In this document: positions 10,519 to 18,598 of the stretch, piece after piece
Position numbering within the stretch: the first letter of the stretch is position 1
Layout: each line of letters begins with the position of its first letter
Assembly (NCBI RefSeq): GCF_900114705.1
Contig: NZ_FOTW01000020.1
Span: 62,001-126,000 of the forward strand
Reading direction: 5' to 3'
Origin: Rugamonas rubra
GTDB lineage: Bacteria > Pseudomonadota > Gammaproteobacteria > Burkholderiales > Burkholderiaceae_D
Length of the DNA stretch: 64,000 nt
The notes under the pieces: model-generated
Database searches by the model: none
Told to the model about the DNA's origin: nothing
Seen by the model: the letters and a program-made list of their open reading frames with translations, nothing else
Made by a program: the position numbers and the translations under genes

Positions 10519-11556
10519 ATGTTCAATATCGCCCAACTGCTTGTTCCCATCAGCGTCGCCAACGCCTGCGGCGACGACATCTCCTTCAGCAGCGAGGTCG
10601 ACGACATCGCCAGGGCGCGCCAGCACGACGACCCCAGCCTGGACCAGGGCGAGTGGGTGGTGGCGTTGAAGGAGGCCGACTGGCCACTGGTTGCCAGCCG
10701 CTGCGCCAAGCTGATCGCCGCCAAGAGCAAGGACCTGCGGCTGGCGGTCTGGCTGGCCGAGGCGCGCGCCAAGACCCACCACTTCCGTGGCCTGGGCGAC
10801 GGCTTCGCGCTGCTGGCCGGGCTGTGCGAACAATACTGGGACGGTCTGCATCCGGCCGCCGACGACGGCGAGTACGAGCAGCGCATCGGCAACCTGTGCT
10901 GGCTGTTGTCGCGCACGCCGCAGCTGGTGCGCGAGATGCCGCTGACCGAGGGCCAGCCCTTCGGCCTGGCCGATTTCGAACGGGCGCGCCAGCGCTCGGC
11001 CGGCGGCGAGGCCGGTTCCAGCCAGCCGTGGGGCGTCGCCGCCCCAGCCAGCGTCGAGCTGACCCTGGCCGAGCTGGAGGCGGAGCGCCGCCGCAATTCG
11101 CCCGACTTCAACGACAAGCTGTTGGCCGACGCCGAGTTTTGCATGGCCATGCTGGAGCAGCTGGAGCGCGTGTTGGACCAGCGTCTTGGCGCCGACGGCC
11201 CCGGCTTCAGCGTGGCGCGCGAAGCCCTGCGCGGCGCGCTGCACGCGATCGCGCCGCTGGTCGCCAGGGCCGACGCGGTCCATGGCGCCGCACCGACGGC
11301 AGGCGAGGGCGGGGCGCCGGCCCCCGGACGGTTCGACGGGCCGCTGCACAGCCGCGCCCAGGCGCTGGCGCAGCTGCGCCAGGTGGCCGACTTCTTCCGC
11401 CGCACCGAGCCGCATAGCCCGGTCGCCTATCTTGCCGACAAGGCCGCCAACTGGGGCGAGCTGCCGCTGCACCTGTGGTTGCGCGCGGTGCTCAAGGACC
11501 CCGCCGCCGTCGCCCAGTTCGACGAGCTGCTCGGCGCCCCGCCCGCCGCCGAGTGA
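10519..11556 (+). CDS. tssA: T6SS protein TssA (ImpA N-terminal domain)
   Basis: TssA proteins prime or cap sheath and tube polymerisation on the baseplate. The 345-residue product has the ImpA_N domain in its first 130 or so residues (LLVPISVANACGDDISF, EADWPLVASRCAKLI, SKDLRLAVWLAEA, YWDGLHPAADDGEYEQRIGNL). A variable linker follows, then a short C-terminal module (SRAQALAQLRQVADFFRRTEPHSP...WGELPLHLWL). CGGAGG precedes the ATG. The short C-terminus suggests one of the smaller TssA classes, but the class cannot be fixed by eye. It is the last recognised T6SS gene on the plus strand. Confidence 0.9.
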   Translation: MFNIAQLLVPISVANACGDDISFSSEVDDIARARQHDDPSLDQGEWVVALKEADWPLVASRCAKLIAAKSKDLRLAVWLAEARAKTHHFRGLGDGFALLAGLCEQYWDGLHPAADDGEYEQRIGNLCWLLSRTPQLVREMPLTEGQPFGLADFERARQRSAGGEAGSSQPWGVAAPASVELTLAELEAERRRNSPDFNDKLLADAEFCMAMLEQLERVLDQRLGADGPGFSVAREALRGALHAIAPLVARADAVHGAAPTAGEGGAPAPGRFDGPLHSRAQALAQLRQVADFFRRTEPHSPVAYLADKAANWGELPLHLWLRAVLKDPAAVAQFDELLGAPPAAE

Positions 11557-11635
11557 GGCCAGCGCCTACGTCTTCGCCGCCGGCGTGGCACAATGCATTC
11601 TGCGGCGCCTTGCCGCGTCACGCGAGGATGCGACG

Positions 11636-12151
11636 ATGAAGAAGTGGCTGCTGCCGTTACTGGCTGTGTTGATGTTCAGCGGGTGCGTGGGCAAGCCGGA
11701 CGGCATTGACCCGGTCGGCAATTTCAACGCCGATAAATATCTCGGCAAGTGGTTCGAAATCGCCCGCATGGACCACTCCTTCGAGAAGGGCCTGAGCAAG
11801 GTCAGCGCCGAATACAGCCTGCGCGAGGACGGCGGCCTGAAGGTGGTCAACCGTGGCTACGACGCCGCCAACGGCAAGTGGAAGGAGGCCGTCGGCAAGG
11901 CCTACTTCGTCGGCGCCAAGGACCAGGGCCACCTCAAGGTGTCCTTCTTCGGCCCGTTCTACGCCTCCTACATCGTGTTCGACCTGGACCAGGACAACTA
12001 CCGCTATTCGCTGGTCTCCGGGCCGGACCGTTCCTACTTCTGGCTGCTGTCGCGCAGTCCTGTGATGGACGAGGCGACGCGCCAGCGCCTGCTGGCCAAG
12101 GCCGCCGCGCTGGGCTTCGACACCACCAAGCTGATCGCCGTGGCCCAATAG
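11636..12151 (+). CDS. blc: Outer-membrane lipocalin (Blc family)
   Basis: Bacterial lipocalins are outer-membrane lipoproteins that bind fatty acids or lysophospholipids. The start at 11636 gives a lipoprotein signal (MKKWLLPLLAVLMFSGC, Cys17). The mature protein carries the lipocalin signature (VGNFNADKYLGKWFEIARMDHSFEKGL), the beta-barrel core and the DQDNYRYSLVSGPDRSYFWLLSRSP motif of the Blc group. Length, 171 residues, is normal. It stands 79 bases after tssA on the same strand, probably a separate unit unrelated to secretion. Confidence 0.92.
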   Translation: MKKWLLPLLAVLMFSGCVGKPDGIDPVGNFNADKYLGKWFEIARMDHSFEKGLSKVSAEYSLREDGGLKVVNRGYDAANGKWKEAVGKAYFVGAKDQGHLKVSFFGPFYASYIVFDLDQDNYRYSLVSGPDRSYFWLLSRSPVMDEATRQRLLAKAAALGFDTTKLIAVAQ

Positions 12152-12203
12152 TCCGGCAGCCCGATAGGCCGGCAGCCCGATAGGCCGGCAGGGAGGCCGG
12201 CGG

Positions 12204-12209
12204 TACAAT
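12204..12209 (+). promoter_or_regulatory. -10 element giving a nearly leaderless transcript
   Basis: TACAAT fits a sigma-70 -10 box. The ATG of the DTW gene begins eight bases after it, so a transcript starting at the usual distance would have almost no 5' leader. No good -35 is visible. The same TACAAT box occurs in front of the genes at 30881 and 38748, with longer leaders. Confidence 0.35.
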
Positions 12210-12217
12210 GGCGGCCT

Positions 12218-12883
12218 ATGTCCCATGCCGCCGAATCCAACCACCCGCCACGCGCCCGCCGCGTTCTTTGCGCGCGCTGCCAACGGCCGCAGCCAACCTG
12301 CATCTGCCACTGGGTGACGACGCTGCCGAACCAAGTCGACGTGCTGCTGTTGCAGCATCCGCTGGAGGTGGCCAACGCCAAGGGCAGCGCGCGCCTGCTG
12401 AACCTGTGCCTCGAGCGCAGCGCGATGGTGGTGGGCGAGGCCTTCGATCCGGCGGCCCTGCGCGCGCTGCTGCAGGGCGACGGCCGCCGCGCCGTGCTGC
12501 TCTACCCTGATACGGCCGACGAGCGTTCGCTCGGCATCCCCGCGCCGCCGCCGTTCGAGCCGCAGTGGATGGGCGAGCCGCAGCGGCTGCGTCTGGTGGT
12601 GTTGGACGGCACTTGGCGCAAGAGCCGCAAAATGCTGTATCTGAATCCGCTGTTGCAGCAGCTGCCGCGCCTGCCGCTGCGCGACACGCCGCCGTCGCAC
12701 TACCTGATCCGCAAGGCGCATCTGCCGGACCAGTTGTCGACCTTGGAGGCGAGCTGCTACGCGCTGGCCCAGTTGGAGGGCGCGCCGCACCGCTACGATC
12801 CGCTGATCGCCGCCTTCGACGGATTCGTCGCGCAGCAGCAGGGCTATGTGCCGCCGCGCGCGGCGCCGGCGACGCCGAGCTAG
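12218..12883 (+). CDS. tapT: DTW-domain tRNA-uridine aminocarboxypropyltransferase
   Basis: DTW-domain enzymes move the aminocarboxypropyl group of S-adenosylmethionine to a uridine in tRNA (acp3U47 by TapT in E. coli). The 221-residue product has the N-terminal Cys cluster C18-x2-C21...C28-x-C30, the GSARLLNLCLE helix, the defining LDGTWRKSRKM motif with D130, T132 and W133, and a late SHYLIRKAHLPDQLSTLEA segment. It is a single-domain form of normal length. The catalytic family is clear; the exact target nucleotide is assumed from the E. coli enzyme. Confidence 0.88.
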   Translation: MSHAAESNHPPRARRVLCARCQRPQPTCICHWVTTLPNQVDVLLLQHPLEVANAKGSARLLNLCLERSAMVVGEAFDPAALRALLQGDGRRAVLLYPDTADERSLGIPAPPPFEPQWMGEPQRLRLVVLDGTWRKSRKMLYLNPLLQQLPRLPLRDTPPSHYLIRKAHLPDQLSTLEASCYALAQLEGAPHRYDPLIAAFDGFVAQQQGYVPPRAAPATPS

Positions 12884-12940
12884 CGGCCAGCCAAAGGCCC
12901 GGCCAGCGTGCGGGCCGATCGGCCGATCAAGCTCGGCGGC

Positions 12941-15811
12941 TCATGAAATCAGCTTGAGCCCCGGCGGCAGCGCCTCGCCCAGCATGCGCTTTTCGCTCAG
13001 CTGGTCGAGCTGCACCACCTCGCCGACCATCGCCGACCAACTGGCCGGCGCGCCGGCCGCGCCCAGCCGCCGCACGATCTCGGCGCGCAGTTGCGGGTTG
13101 ATGTCGCGCGAGCGGTCGCCCGTCATGCGCGCCAGGTGGGCCGCCGCGAAGCCGGCCGGCTCCACCTTCTTCCAGTCCAGCGCCAGAATGGCGGCCAGCC
13201 ACTGCTCGACCGTTTCCACCGGCGCCACGTCGTGGGCGCTGCCGTGGAAGGGCTGGCGCGCGCCGACCCGGCCCAGGCCCCACAGGTACTTGGCCTGAGC
13301 GGCGTCCGCCTTGGGGCCGGCGGCCTGCTCCAGCTGGTTCAGCATCCACGCGCCGATCTCGGCCTTGTAGTTGCCGGGGATGCGTTCGAGCGAGGCGCCC
13401 AGGCGCAGCATGTCGTCCTCGCTGCCGCCGATCAGCGTGGCCGGGCGGCGCGCCCGCTCCTGCAGGTCGGCCTGCACGTTGAAGGCGAAGTCGTCGAGCA
13501 GGCGCAGTTGCGCCGTCGCGTCCAGGCCGCCGCAGACGCGGCGCCACAGCGTCCACCACTCGGCGCACACCTGGCTGTCCTTGGGGTGCTGGGCGCCCGG
13601 TGCGAACAAGGCCCACAGCTGTTCGATGCGCCACTCGTCTAGGGCGTAGCCGAAGCCGGGGCGCAGGCAGTAGCCGGCCAGGTTGAGCCAAACGCGCTCG
13701 TGTTCGGCCGAGCGGCGCCGGCCCTTGGCGCGTTGCAGCAGGGCGTCGAACAGCTGGCGCAGCATCGGCGTTTCCCAGCGGTCGCGGCTGCCGAGCAGTC
13801 CCTCGAGCTGGACGCGCAACTGGCGCACGTCCTTCGTCTCGACCTGCTGGGCGCGGCCGCCGAAGATGCGGTCGATTTTTTCCAACGCCTCGTCGAAGCG
13901 CGGCGGCAGCTTGGCCTGCTCGCTGTCGTCGTCGGCTTGGCCGCCGCCGGCGCCCCGGCCGGCCGCGCCGGCGTCGCCGCCGTGCTCGCGCAGCTGGAAC
14001 TGCAGCAGCCAGCGCTGCGCCTTGTCGCCGCCCTCGGCGGTGGAGACGCAATGCACCTCCAGCGTGCCGACCTCGGTGAGCGCCGTGGCCAGCTGCACCG
14101 GCACCTCCTTGCGGGTGTTGTCGCCGTCGGCGCGCAGCACGGTGGCGATGGTCGGCAGGCGCTGGTAGTCGCCCTGGTTCAGGTCGACCAGTTCGCCCAA
14201 TTGCGGCTCGGCGCCGGCCTGGCTGGTCGAGGAGACCAGGTAGAAGCGCACCGGCCGGCCCAGACGCAGCGCGAAGCTGCGCTCGGCCAACAGGATCTCG
14301 CGGCCCTCGGCGCTGCCGCGCGGCAGGATGCAGATGGCGCGGCGTGGCTGGTCGCCGTGCGCGTCTTCGTCGAGCACCAGGAAGTAGCTGCGCGCCGAAC
14401 CGCCGCCGATGGTCGGCGCCCGGCCCAGTTGGCCCAGCGCGTAGGCGACGCCGCCACGGGCCACGGCGACGTCCGGGTTGTCGTTGTGGAGCACGCGCAG
14501 CGGCTGGCCGCGCCAGGTAGCCAGCACGGCCTCCAGGCGCTTGGCCAGCGCGTTGGCGCGGAACACGCCGCCGTTGAGCAGCAGCGTGTCCGGGATCACC
14601 GGCGCGGCGCCGGGCGGCAGGCCCAGCGCCTCGCGCGCGGCGCCGGCGTGCTGCTGCAGGAAGGCCGCCAGGTGGCGCGTGATGGCCGCGTCGGCGGCGT
14701 AGGGCAGGCCGAACTCGACGATGCCGCCACGGCCCCGTTTGGGCTGCTCCCACACGTCCACCTGCGGCAAGAAACCGTCCACCACAAGGTGCTCGACCTC
14801 GTCGCGGCTCAGTTCCGCCGAGCGGCTGGCGCCGATCAGGCGCGCGCCGGCGCCGAGCAGGGTGACGTTGACCTTGTCCGGCGCGTCGGCCGCCAGCAGT
14901 TGTTCCTTGGCGGCGCGGCAGCGCTCGGTCAGCTGCGACAGGCGGCTGGCCGATAAGCGTGCGCCGCCCTGCGGATCGCCGGCCGCCAGCCGCGCCTCGA
15001 CCAAGTGGGCCAAGGCCAGGTCCATATTGTCGCCACCGAGGATCAGGTGGTTGCCGACGCCGATGCGGCTGATGCGCGGTTCGCCGTCCACCAGCTCGAC
15101 CTTGATCAGGCTGAAGTCGGTGGTGCCGCCGCCGACGTCGCACACCAGCACCAGGCGGGTCTGCGCCAGTTCGGCGGCCAGTTTGGCGCGGTGGCGGAAC
15201 AGCCAGTCGTAGAAGGCCGCCTGCGGCTCCTCCAGCAGGCGCAGCGCCGGCAGGCCGGCCAGCCGCGCCGCCTCCAGCGTCAGCGCGCGGGCGCCCTCGT
15301 CGAAGGAGGCGGGAATGGTTAACACGATCTGCTGTTGTTCCAGCGGCTGCTGCGGGAAGCGGGTGTTCCACGCCGCGCGCAGGTGCGCCAGATAGCTGGC
15401 GCTGGCCGCCACCGGCGACACGCGCGCCACCTCGGCCTCGGCGCCCCACGGCAGAATCGGCGCCATGCGGTCGACGTTGGGATGCGACAGCCAGCTCTTG
15501 GCACTGGCCACCAGCCGGCCCGGCACCTGGCCGCCCAGCTTGCGCGCGGCACGGCCGATGACCACCTGTTCCAGGCCGGCCACGTCGTCCTGATGCCACG
15601 GCAGTTGTAGCTCGCCCGGCGCCAGCTCGCCGGCGGCCGGGTGGTAGCGCAGCGACGGCAGCAGCGAACCCGCCGCCACCTCGCCGGGCGCCACCAGCTG
15701 CTCGATCTCGAACAGTTTGATCTGCTCCTTGCCGGGCTTGGCGCCCGGCGCGGAGTAGGCCAGCACCGTGTTGGTGGTGCCCAGGTCGATGCTGACGAGG
15801 TAGTGCGCCAT
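12941..15811 (-). CDS. Large Hsp70-like protein with DUF3731-type C-terminus
   Basis: A 956-residue protein with an Hsp70 ATPase domain: phosphate motif IDLGTTN near residue 9, CDVGGGTTDFSLI, and a GGVFRANALAKRLE segment. After about residue 500 it has no normal substrate-binding domain or DnaK lid. Instead it has a mixed region with an acidic linker and a long helical C-terminal part (AEHERVWLNLAGYCLRPGFGYALDEWRIEQLW) typical of the DUF3731 extension found on Hsp70 homologues. The ATG at 15811 comes two bases after the stop of the shorter Hsp70 gene, so the two are co-translated. Partner proteins are unknown. It is not housekeeping DnaK. Confidence 0.85.
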   Translation of the reverse strand: MAHYLVSIDLGTTNTVLAYSAPGAKPGKEQIKLFEIEQLVAPGEVAAGSLLPSLRYHPAAGELAPGELQLPWHQDDVAGLEQVVIGRAARKLGGQVPGRLVASAKSWLSHPNVDRMAPILPWGAEAEVARVSPVAASASYLAHLRAAWNTRFPQQPLEQQQIVLTIPASFDEGARALTLEAARLAGLPALRLLEEPQAAFYDWLFRHRAKLAAELAQTRLVLVCDVGGGTTDFSLIKVELVDGEPRISRIGVGNHLILGGDNMDLALAHLVEARLAAGDPQGGARLSASRLSQLTERCRAAKEQLLAADAPDKVNVTLLGAGARLIGASRSAELSRDEVEHLVVDGFLPQVDVWEQPKRGRGGIVEFGLPYAADAAITRHLAAFLQQHAGAAREALGLPPGAAPVIPDTLLLNGGVFRANALAKRLEAVLATWRGQPLRVLHNDNPDVAVARGGVAYALGQLGRAPTIGGGSARSYFLVLDEDAHGDQPRRAICILPRGSAEGREILLAERSFALRLGRPVRFYLVSSTSQAGAEPQLGELVDLNQGDYQRLPTIATVLRADGDNTRKEVPVQLATALTEVGTLEVHCVSTAEGGDKAQRWLLQFQLREHGGDAGAAGRGAGGGQADDDSEQAKLPPRFDEALEKIDRIFGGRAQQVETKDVRQLRVQLEGLLGSRDRWETPMLRQLFDALLQRAKGRRRSAEHERVWLNLAGYCLRPGFGYALDEWRIEQLWALFAPGAQHPKDSQVCAEWWTLWRRVCGGLDATAQLRLLDDFAFNVQADLQERARRPATLIGGSEDDMLRLGASLERIPGNYKAEIGAWMLNQLEQAAGPKADAAQAKYLWGLGRVGARQPFHGSAHDVAPVETVEQWLAAILALDWKKVEPAGFAAAHLARMTGDRSRDINPQLRAEIVRRLGAAGAPASWSAMVGEVVQLDQLSEKRMLGEALPPGLKLIS

Positions 15812-15813
15812 GC

Positions 15814-17667
15814 TTACGCTGCGGCGCTGCCGCGCACGTCGAACTCCACCTTCCAGCGCTGGCCGTCCTTGGCCACCGCCAGCAGCTCCAGCGTGCCGGA
15901 GTCGGTGGCCAGCGCGTGCAGCTTGACCTGCACCACGTCGCCCGACTGGCGGCCCTCCGGCGACAGCGTGGCCTGGATCTCGTTGAGTTCGATCAGCTCG
16001 TCGGCCTGCCAGAAGTCGAGCAGGTCGCCGATCTGGTCCTGCCGCCGCACCGAGGAGCCGAAGAAGCGGAAGTGCACCGGCTCGCCGACCACCAGGCCGA
16101 ACTCCTGCGCCGGCAGTTCCATCTCGCCGCCTTCCTCCATGCCGAACGGCGCCACGCACAGCGCCTGGATCGGCGGCTCCATGCCGGGGATGGCCGGCAT
16201 GGCCGACTCCACCGCGACGTAGTAGGAGCGCGCCGTGCCGCCGCGAATGCGCACGCCGCTGCCGCGCCGCACGTAGCTGTAGTAGGCCGCGCCGCGCGCC
16301 ACCGCCAGGTCGAGGTCGGCGCCGCCCAGCATGCGCGCCGGCTCGGCGCCCTCCAGGTACAGCCAGTCGTTGATGGTGCCCATCACGCGCTCGGCCAGCA
16401 GCGCCGACTTGAACACGCCGCCGTTGAACAGCACGGCGGTCGGATGCAGGAAGGTGGCGTCCGGCGCGGCGCGCCCGGCGAAGCCTTCCAGCTCGGCGGT
16501 GGCGCCCAGCTGGCGCGCCAGGAAGGCGGCCAGGTGGCGCGTGATGCCGGCGTCCTGCGCGTAGGGCAGGCCGAGCTGGGTCAGGCCGGCGCGGGTGCGC
16601 ACGGCCGGCCGCGCCGCCGCGTCGACGGCGGGGAAGAAGCCGTCGAGGATGAAGGTGCTGACCTCGTCGCGGGTCAGTTCGGTGCGGATCGAGCCGCCGA
16701 TCAGCTTCGAGCCACGGCTCGGCACGACGATGGGCCAGGTGTCGACGCTGGCGTCGGCCAGCAGGGCCTCCTTGGCCGAGCGGCAGCCGTAGGTCAGCGC
16801 GCGCATCTGCCAGGCGTCGAGCTGGTTGCCGCCGGCGGCGACCTTGCGCGCCACCAGGTGGGCCAGCGCCAGGTCCATATTGTCGCCGCCCAGCAGGATG
16901 TGGTCGCCCACGGCGACGCGGTGCGGTTCCAGCACGCCGTCGCGTTCCAGCACGGCGATCAGCGAAAAGTCGCTGGTGCCGCCGCCGACGTCGACCACCA
17001 GGATGATGTCGCCCGGCTTGACCTCTTTGCGCCAGCGGCCGTCGCTGCCCTGGATCCAGCTGTACAGCGCCGCCTGCGGCTCCTCCAGCAGGGTCAGCGT
17101 CTCGTAGCCGGCGGCGCGGGCGGCCTCGGCGGTCAGCTCGCGCGCGCCCGGATCGAAGGACGCCGGAATGGTCACGGTGACGGCCTGCTCGGCGAACGGC
17201 GCCTCGGGGTGGGCCTTGTCCCAGGCCTGGCGCAGGTGCGCCAGATAGCGCGTCGAGGCGGCCAGCGGCGAGACGCGGCTCACTTCCTCCGGCGCGTCGT
17301 TGGGCAGGATGGCGGCGCGGCGGTCGACGCCGGCGTGGCACAGCCAGCTCTTGGCGCTCGAGACCAGGCGGATCGGCGTGGTGGCGCCACGGCTGCGCGC
17401 CATCTCGCCGGCCACGGCGCTTTGCTCCGCCTCGCTTTGCGGCCAGGGCAGGGTCAGTTCGCCGGGCGCCAGTTCCTCGGCGTGCGGCAGGTAGAGGAAG
17501 GACGGCAGCAGGGCCAGGTCCTCGACGGTGCCGGGCGCGGTCAGCTGGGGAATGGCCAGCACGTCGTGCGCGGTCTTCTCGCCGTCGCTGGCGAGCAGGT
17601 CGACGTAGGACAGGGCGCTGTGGGTGGTGCCAAGGTCGATGCCGATGGCGTAGCGTGGCTCGCTCAT
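15814..17667 (-). CDS. Hsp70-family protein (second of a pair)
   Basis: A 617-residue Hsp70 relative. It shows the IDLGTTHSALSYVD phosphate motif near residue 10, VDVGGGTSDFSLI, LGGDNMDLALAHL, and NGGVFKSALLAERV. The ATPase fold looks intact. The C-terminal part is beta-rich (VVGEPVHFRFFGSSVRRQD, TLELLAVAKDGQRWKVEFDV), possibly a shortened substrate-binding domain, and no helical lid is obvious. The start overlaps the stop of the DUF2760 gene by four bases. The same LPYAQDAGITRHLAAFL-type segment occurs in its larger neighbour, so the two arose by duplication and divergence. Function unknown; the fixed pairing suggests a hetero-complex. Confidence 0.85.
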   Translation of the reverse strand: MSEPRYAIGIDLGTTHSALSYVDLLASDGEKTAHDVLAIPQLTAPGTVEDLALLPSFLYLPHAEELAPGELTLPWPQSEAEQSAVAGEMARSRGATTPIRLVSSAKSWLCHAGVDRRAAILPNDAPEEVSRVSPLAASTRYLAHLRQAWDKAHPEAPFAEQAVTVTIPASFDPGARELTAEAARAAGYETLTLLEEPQAALYSWIQGSDGRWRKEVKPGDIILVVDVGGGTSDFSLIAVLERDGVLEPHRVAVGDHILLGGDNMDLALAHLVARKVAAGGNQLDAWQMRALTYGCRSAKEALLADASVDTWPIVVPSRGSKLIGGSIRTELTRDEVSTFILDGFFPAVDAAARPAVRTRAGLTQLGLPYAQDAGITRHLAAFLARQLGATAELEGFAGRAAPDATFLHPTAVLFNGGVFKSALLAERVMGTINDWLYLEGAEPARMLGGADLDLAVARGAAYYSYVRRGSGVRIRGGTARSYYVAVESAMPAIPGMEPPIQALCVAPFGMEEGGEMELPAQEFGLVVGEPVHFRFFGSSVRRQDQIGDLLDFWQADELIELNEIQATLSPEGRQSGDVVQVKLHALATDSGTLELLAVAKDGQRWKVEFDVRGSAAA

Positions 17668-18290
17668 AATTCCACCTCCGCCGGGGCCAGTACCGATGCG
17701 TCGTGCGCGTCGGCCAGCTTGGGCAGGCGCACGCTGGAGGCGCGCCAGCCGCGATGGCTCAAGGCGCCACGGAACGGCGCCTTGCCGACCACGTTGCCGG
17801 TCAGGCGCACGGCGCCGGCGTCGAAGCCTTCCTCCAGCACGATGCGGCTGCCTTCGGCCTCGCTGCGCACCGCCTCGATGGTGAAGTGCTCGCGCAGCAC
17901 CTTGCTGCAACCCTCGTGGACCACGCGCGCGGCGGCGCCGATGTCGGCGTCCGAGTAGGCGCTCAGGTTCTCCTGGGTGAAGTCGATCAGGCGGGCCTCG
18001 CGCTGGAACAGGGTCAGCAACTGCAGGGCGGCGTCCGGCGCGGTGTCGCGCAGTGGCGCCGGTGCTGGTGCCGGTGCCGGTGCCGGAGCCGGGGCGGGCG
18101 CCGGTGCCGGCGTTGGAGCTGGCGCGGCGGCGACCGGCGCGGCGGCCGGCGTGGGTGTCAGCGGCGCGTCGGCCAGGCGCACGATGCGCGCGGCGTATTC
18201 GGCGTCGGACAGGGTGCTGAAGAAGGCGCCGAAGGCCAGGGGGATTCTGCGCCAGAACGAGGGCAGAGCCGGTGTGCTCGAATTGTTCAT
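17664..18290 (-). CDS. DUF2760 protein heading the Hsp70 pair operon
   Basis: A 208-residue protein starting at MNNSSTPALPSFWRRI; the longer upstream reading frame lacks a ribosome site. The N-terminus holds a short hydrophobic stretch (about residues 16-27), then an Ala-Pro linker (residues 57-80), then a conserved C-terminal domain (LLTLFQREARLIDFTQENLSAYSDADIGAAARVVHEGCSKVL) typical of DUF2760. The family has no assigned function that I know of, but it is found upstream of Hsp70-like genes, as here, with four-base overlap. A co-chaperone or substrate-adapter role is inference. Confidence 0.8.
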   Translation of the reverse strand: MNNSSTPALPSFWRRIPLAFGAFFSTLSDAEYAARIVRLADAPLTPTPAAAPVAAAPAPTPAPAPAPAPAPAPAPAPAPLRDTAPDAALQLLTLFQREARLIDFTQENLSAYSDADIGAAARVVHEGCSKVLREHFTIEAVRSEAEGSRIVLEEGFDAGAVRLTGNVVGKAPFRGALSHRGWRASSVRLPKLADAHDASVLAPAEVEL

Positions 18291-18564
18291 AGTGTGCTCG
18301 CGAGTAGTCAATATCGGGGCGCCGCCACGCTCATGGGCGGCATCCTGAAAAATGTGTGGGTGGGTCTGGGGCGCGGGGCCCGCCATGCCGCAGAAAAACA
18401 CTGGGCGAGGCGCGGGGATCGTCGATCCCCGGATTTGTTGGCATGATACCAGCAAGCGGGCGGCCGCCACAGTGTCTCAGCGCAAGGCGCGGGGCTGGAT
18501 GTGCGCTGGGACGATGATATTTTTTCATGGTTGAGCTTGATAAGCCGATTCGCCCGGCATAGAA

Positions 18565-18584
18565 TACTGTGCATATATACAGTA
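18565..18584 (+). promoter_or_regulatory. LexA (SOS) box
   Basis: TACTGT, eight bases (GCATATAT), then ACAGTA: a perfect inverted repeat in its outer six bases and an exact CTG-N10-CAG, nearly identical to the enterobacterial LexA consensus. It ends 14 bases before the ATG of the radical SAM gene, where bound LexA would block transcription. It also rules out the GTG at 18569 as the start, since that lies inside the operator. Confidence 0.8.
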
Positions 18585-18598
18585 TTGGTGGGTGGGCT

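Noticed and set aside
12927..15599. Antiparallel-looking 890-codon ORF in the Hsp70 region
   Set aside because: It is another frame of the same strand over the large Hsp70 gene, Arg/Pro/Gly-rich, without recognisable motifs.
15814..17341. One 1466-codon ORF joining both Hsp70 genes
   Set aside because: The open frame upstream of 15811 is an Arg-rich shadow of the shorter Hsp70 gene, which has its own start and stop in another frame; there is no fusion protein.
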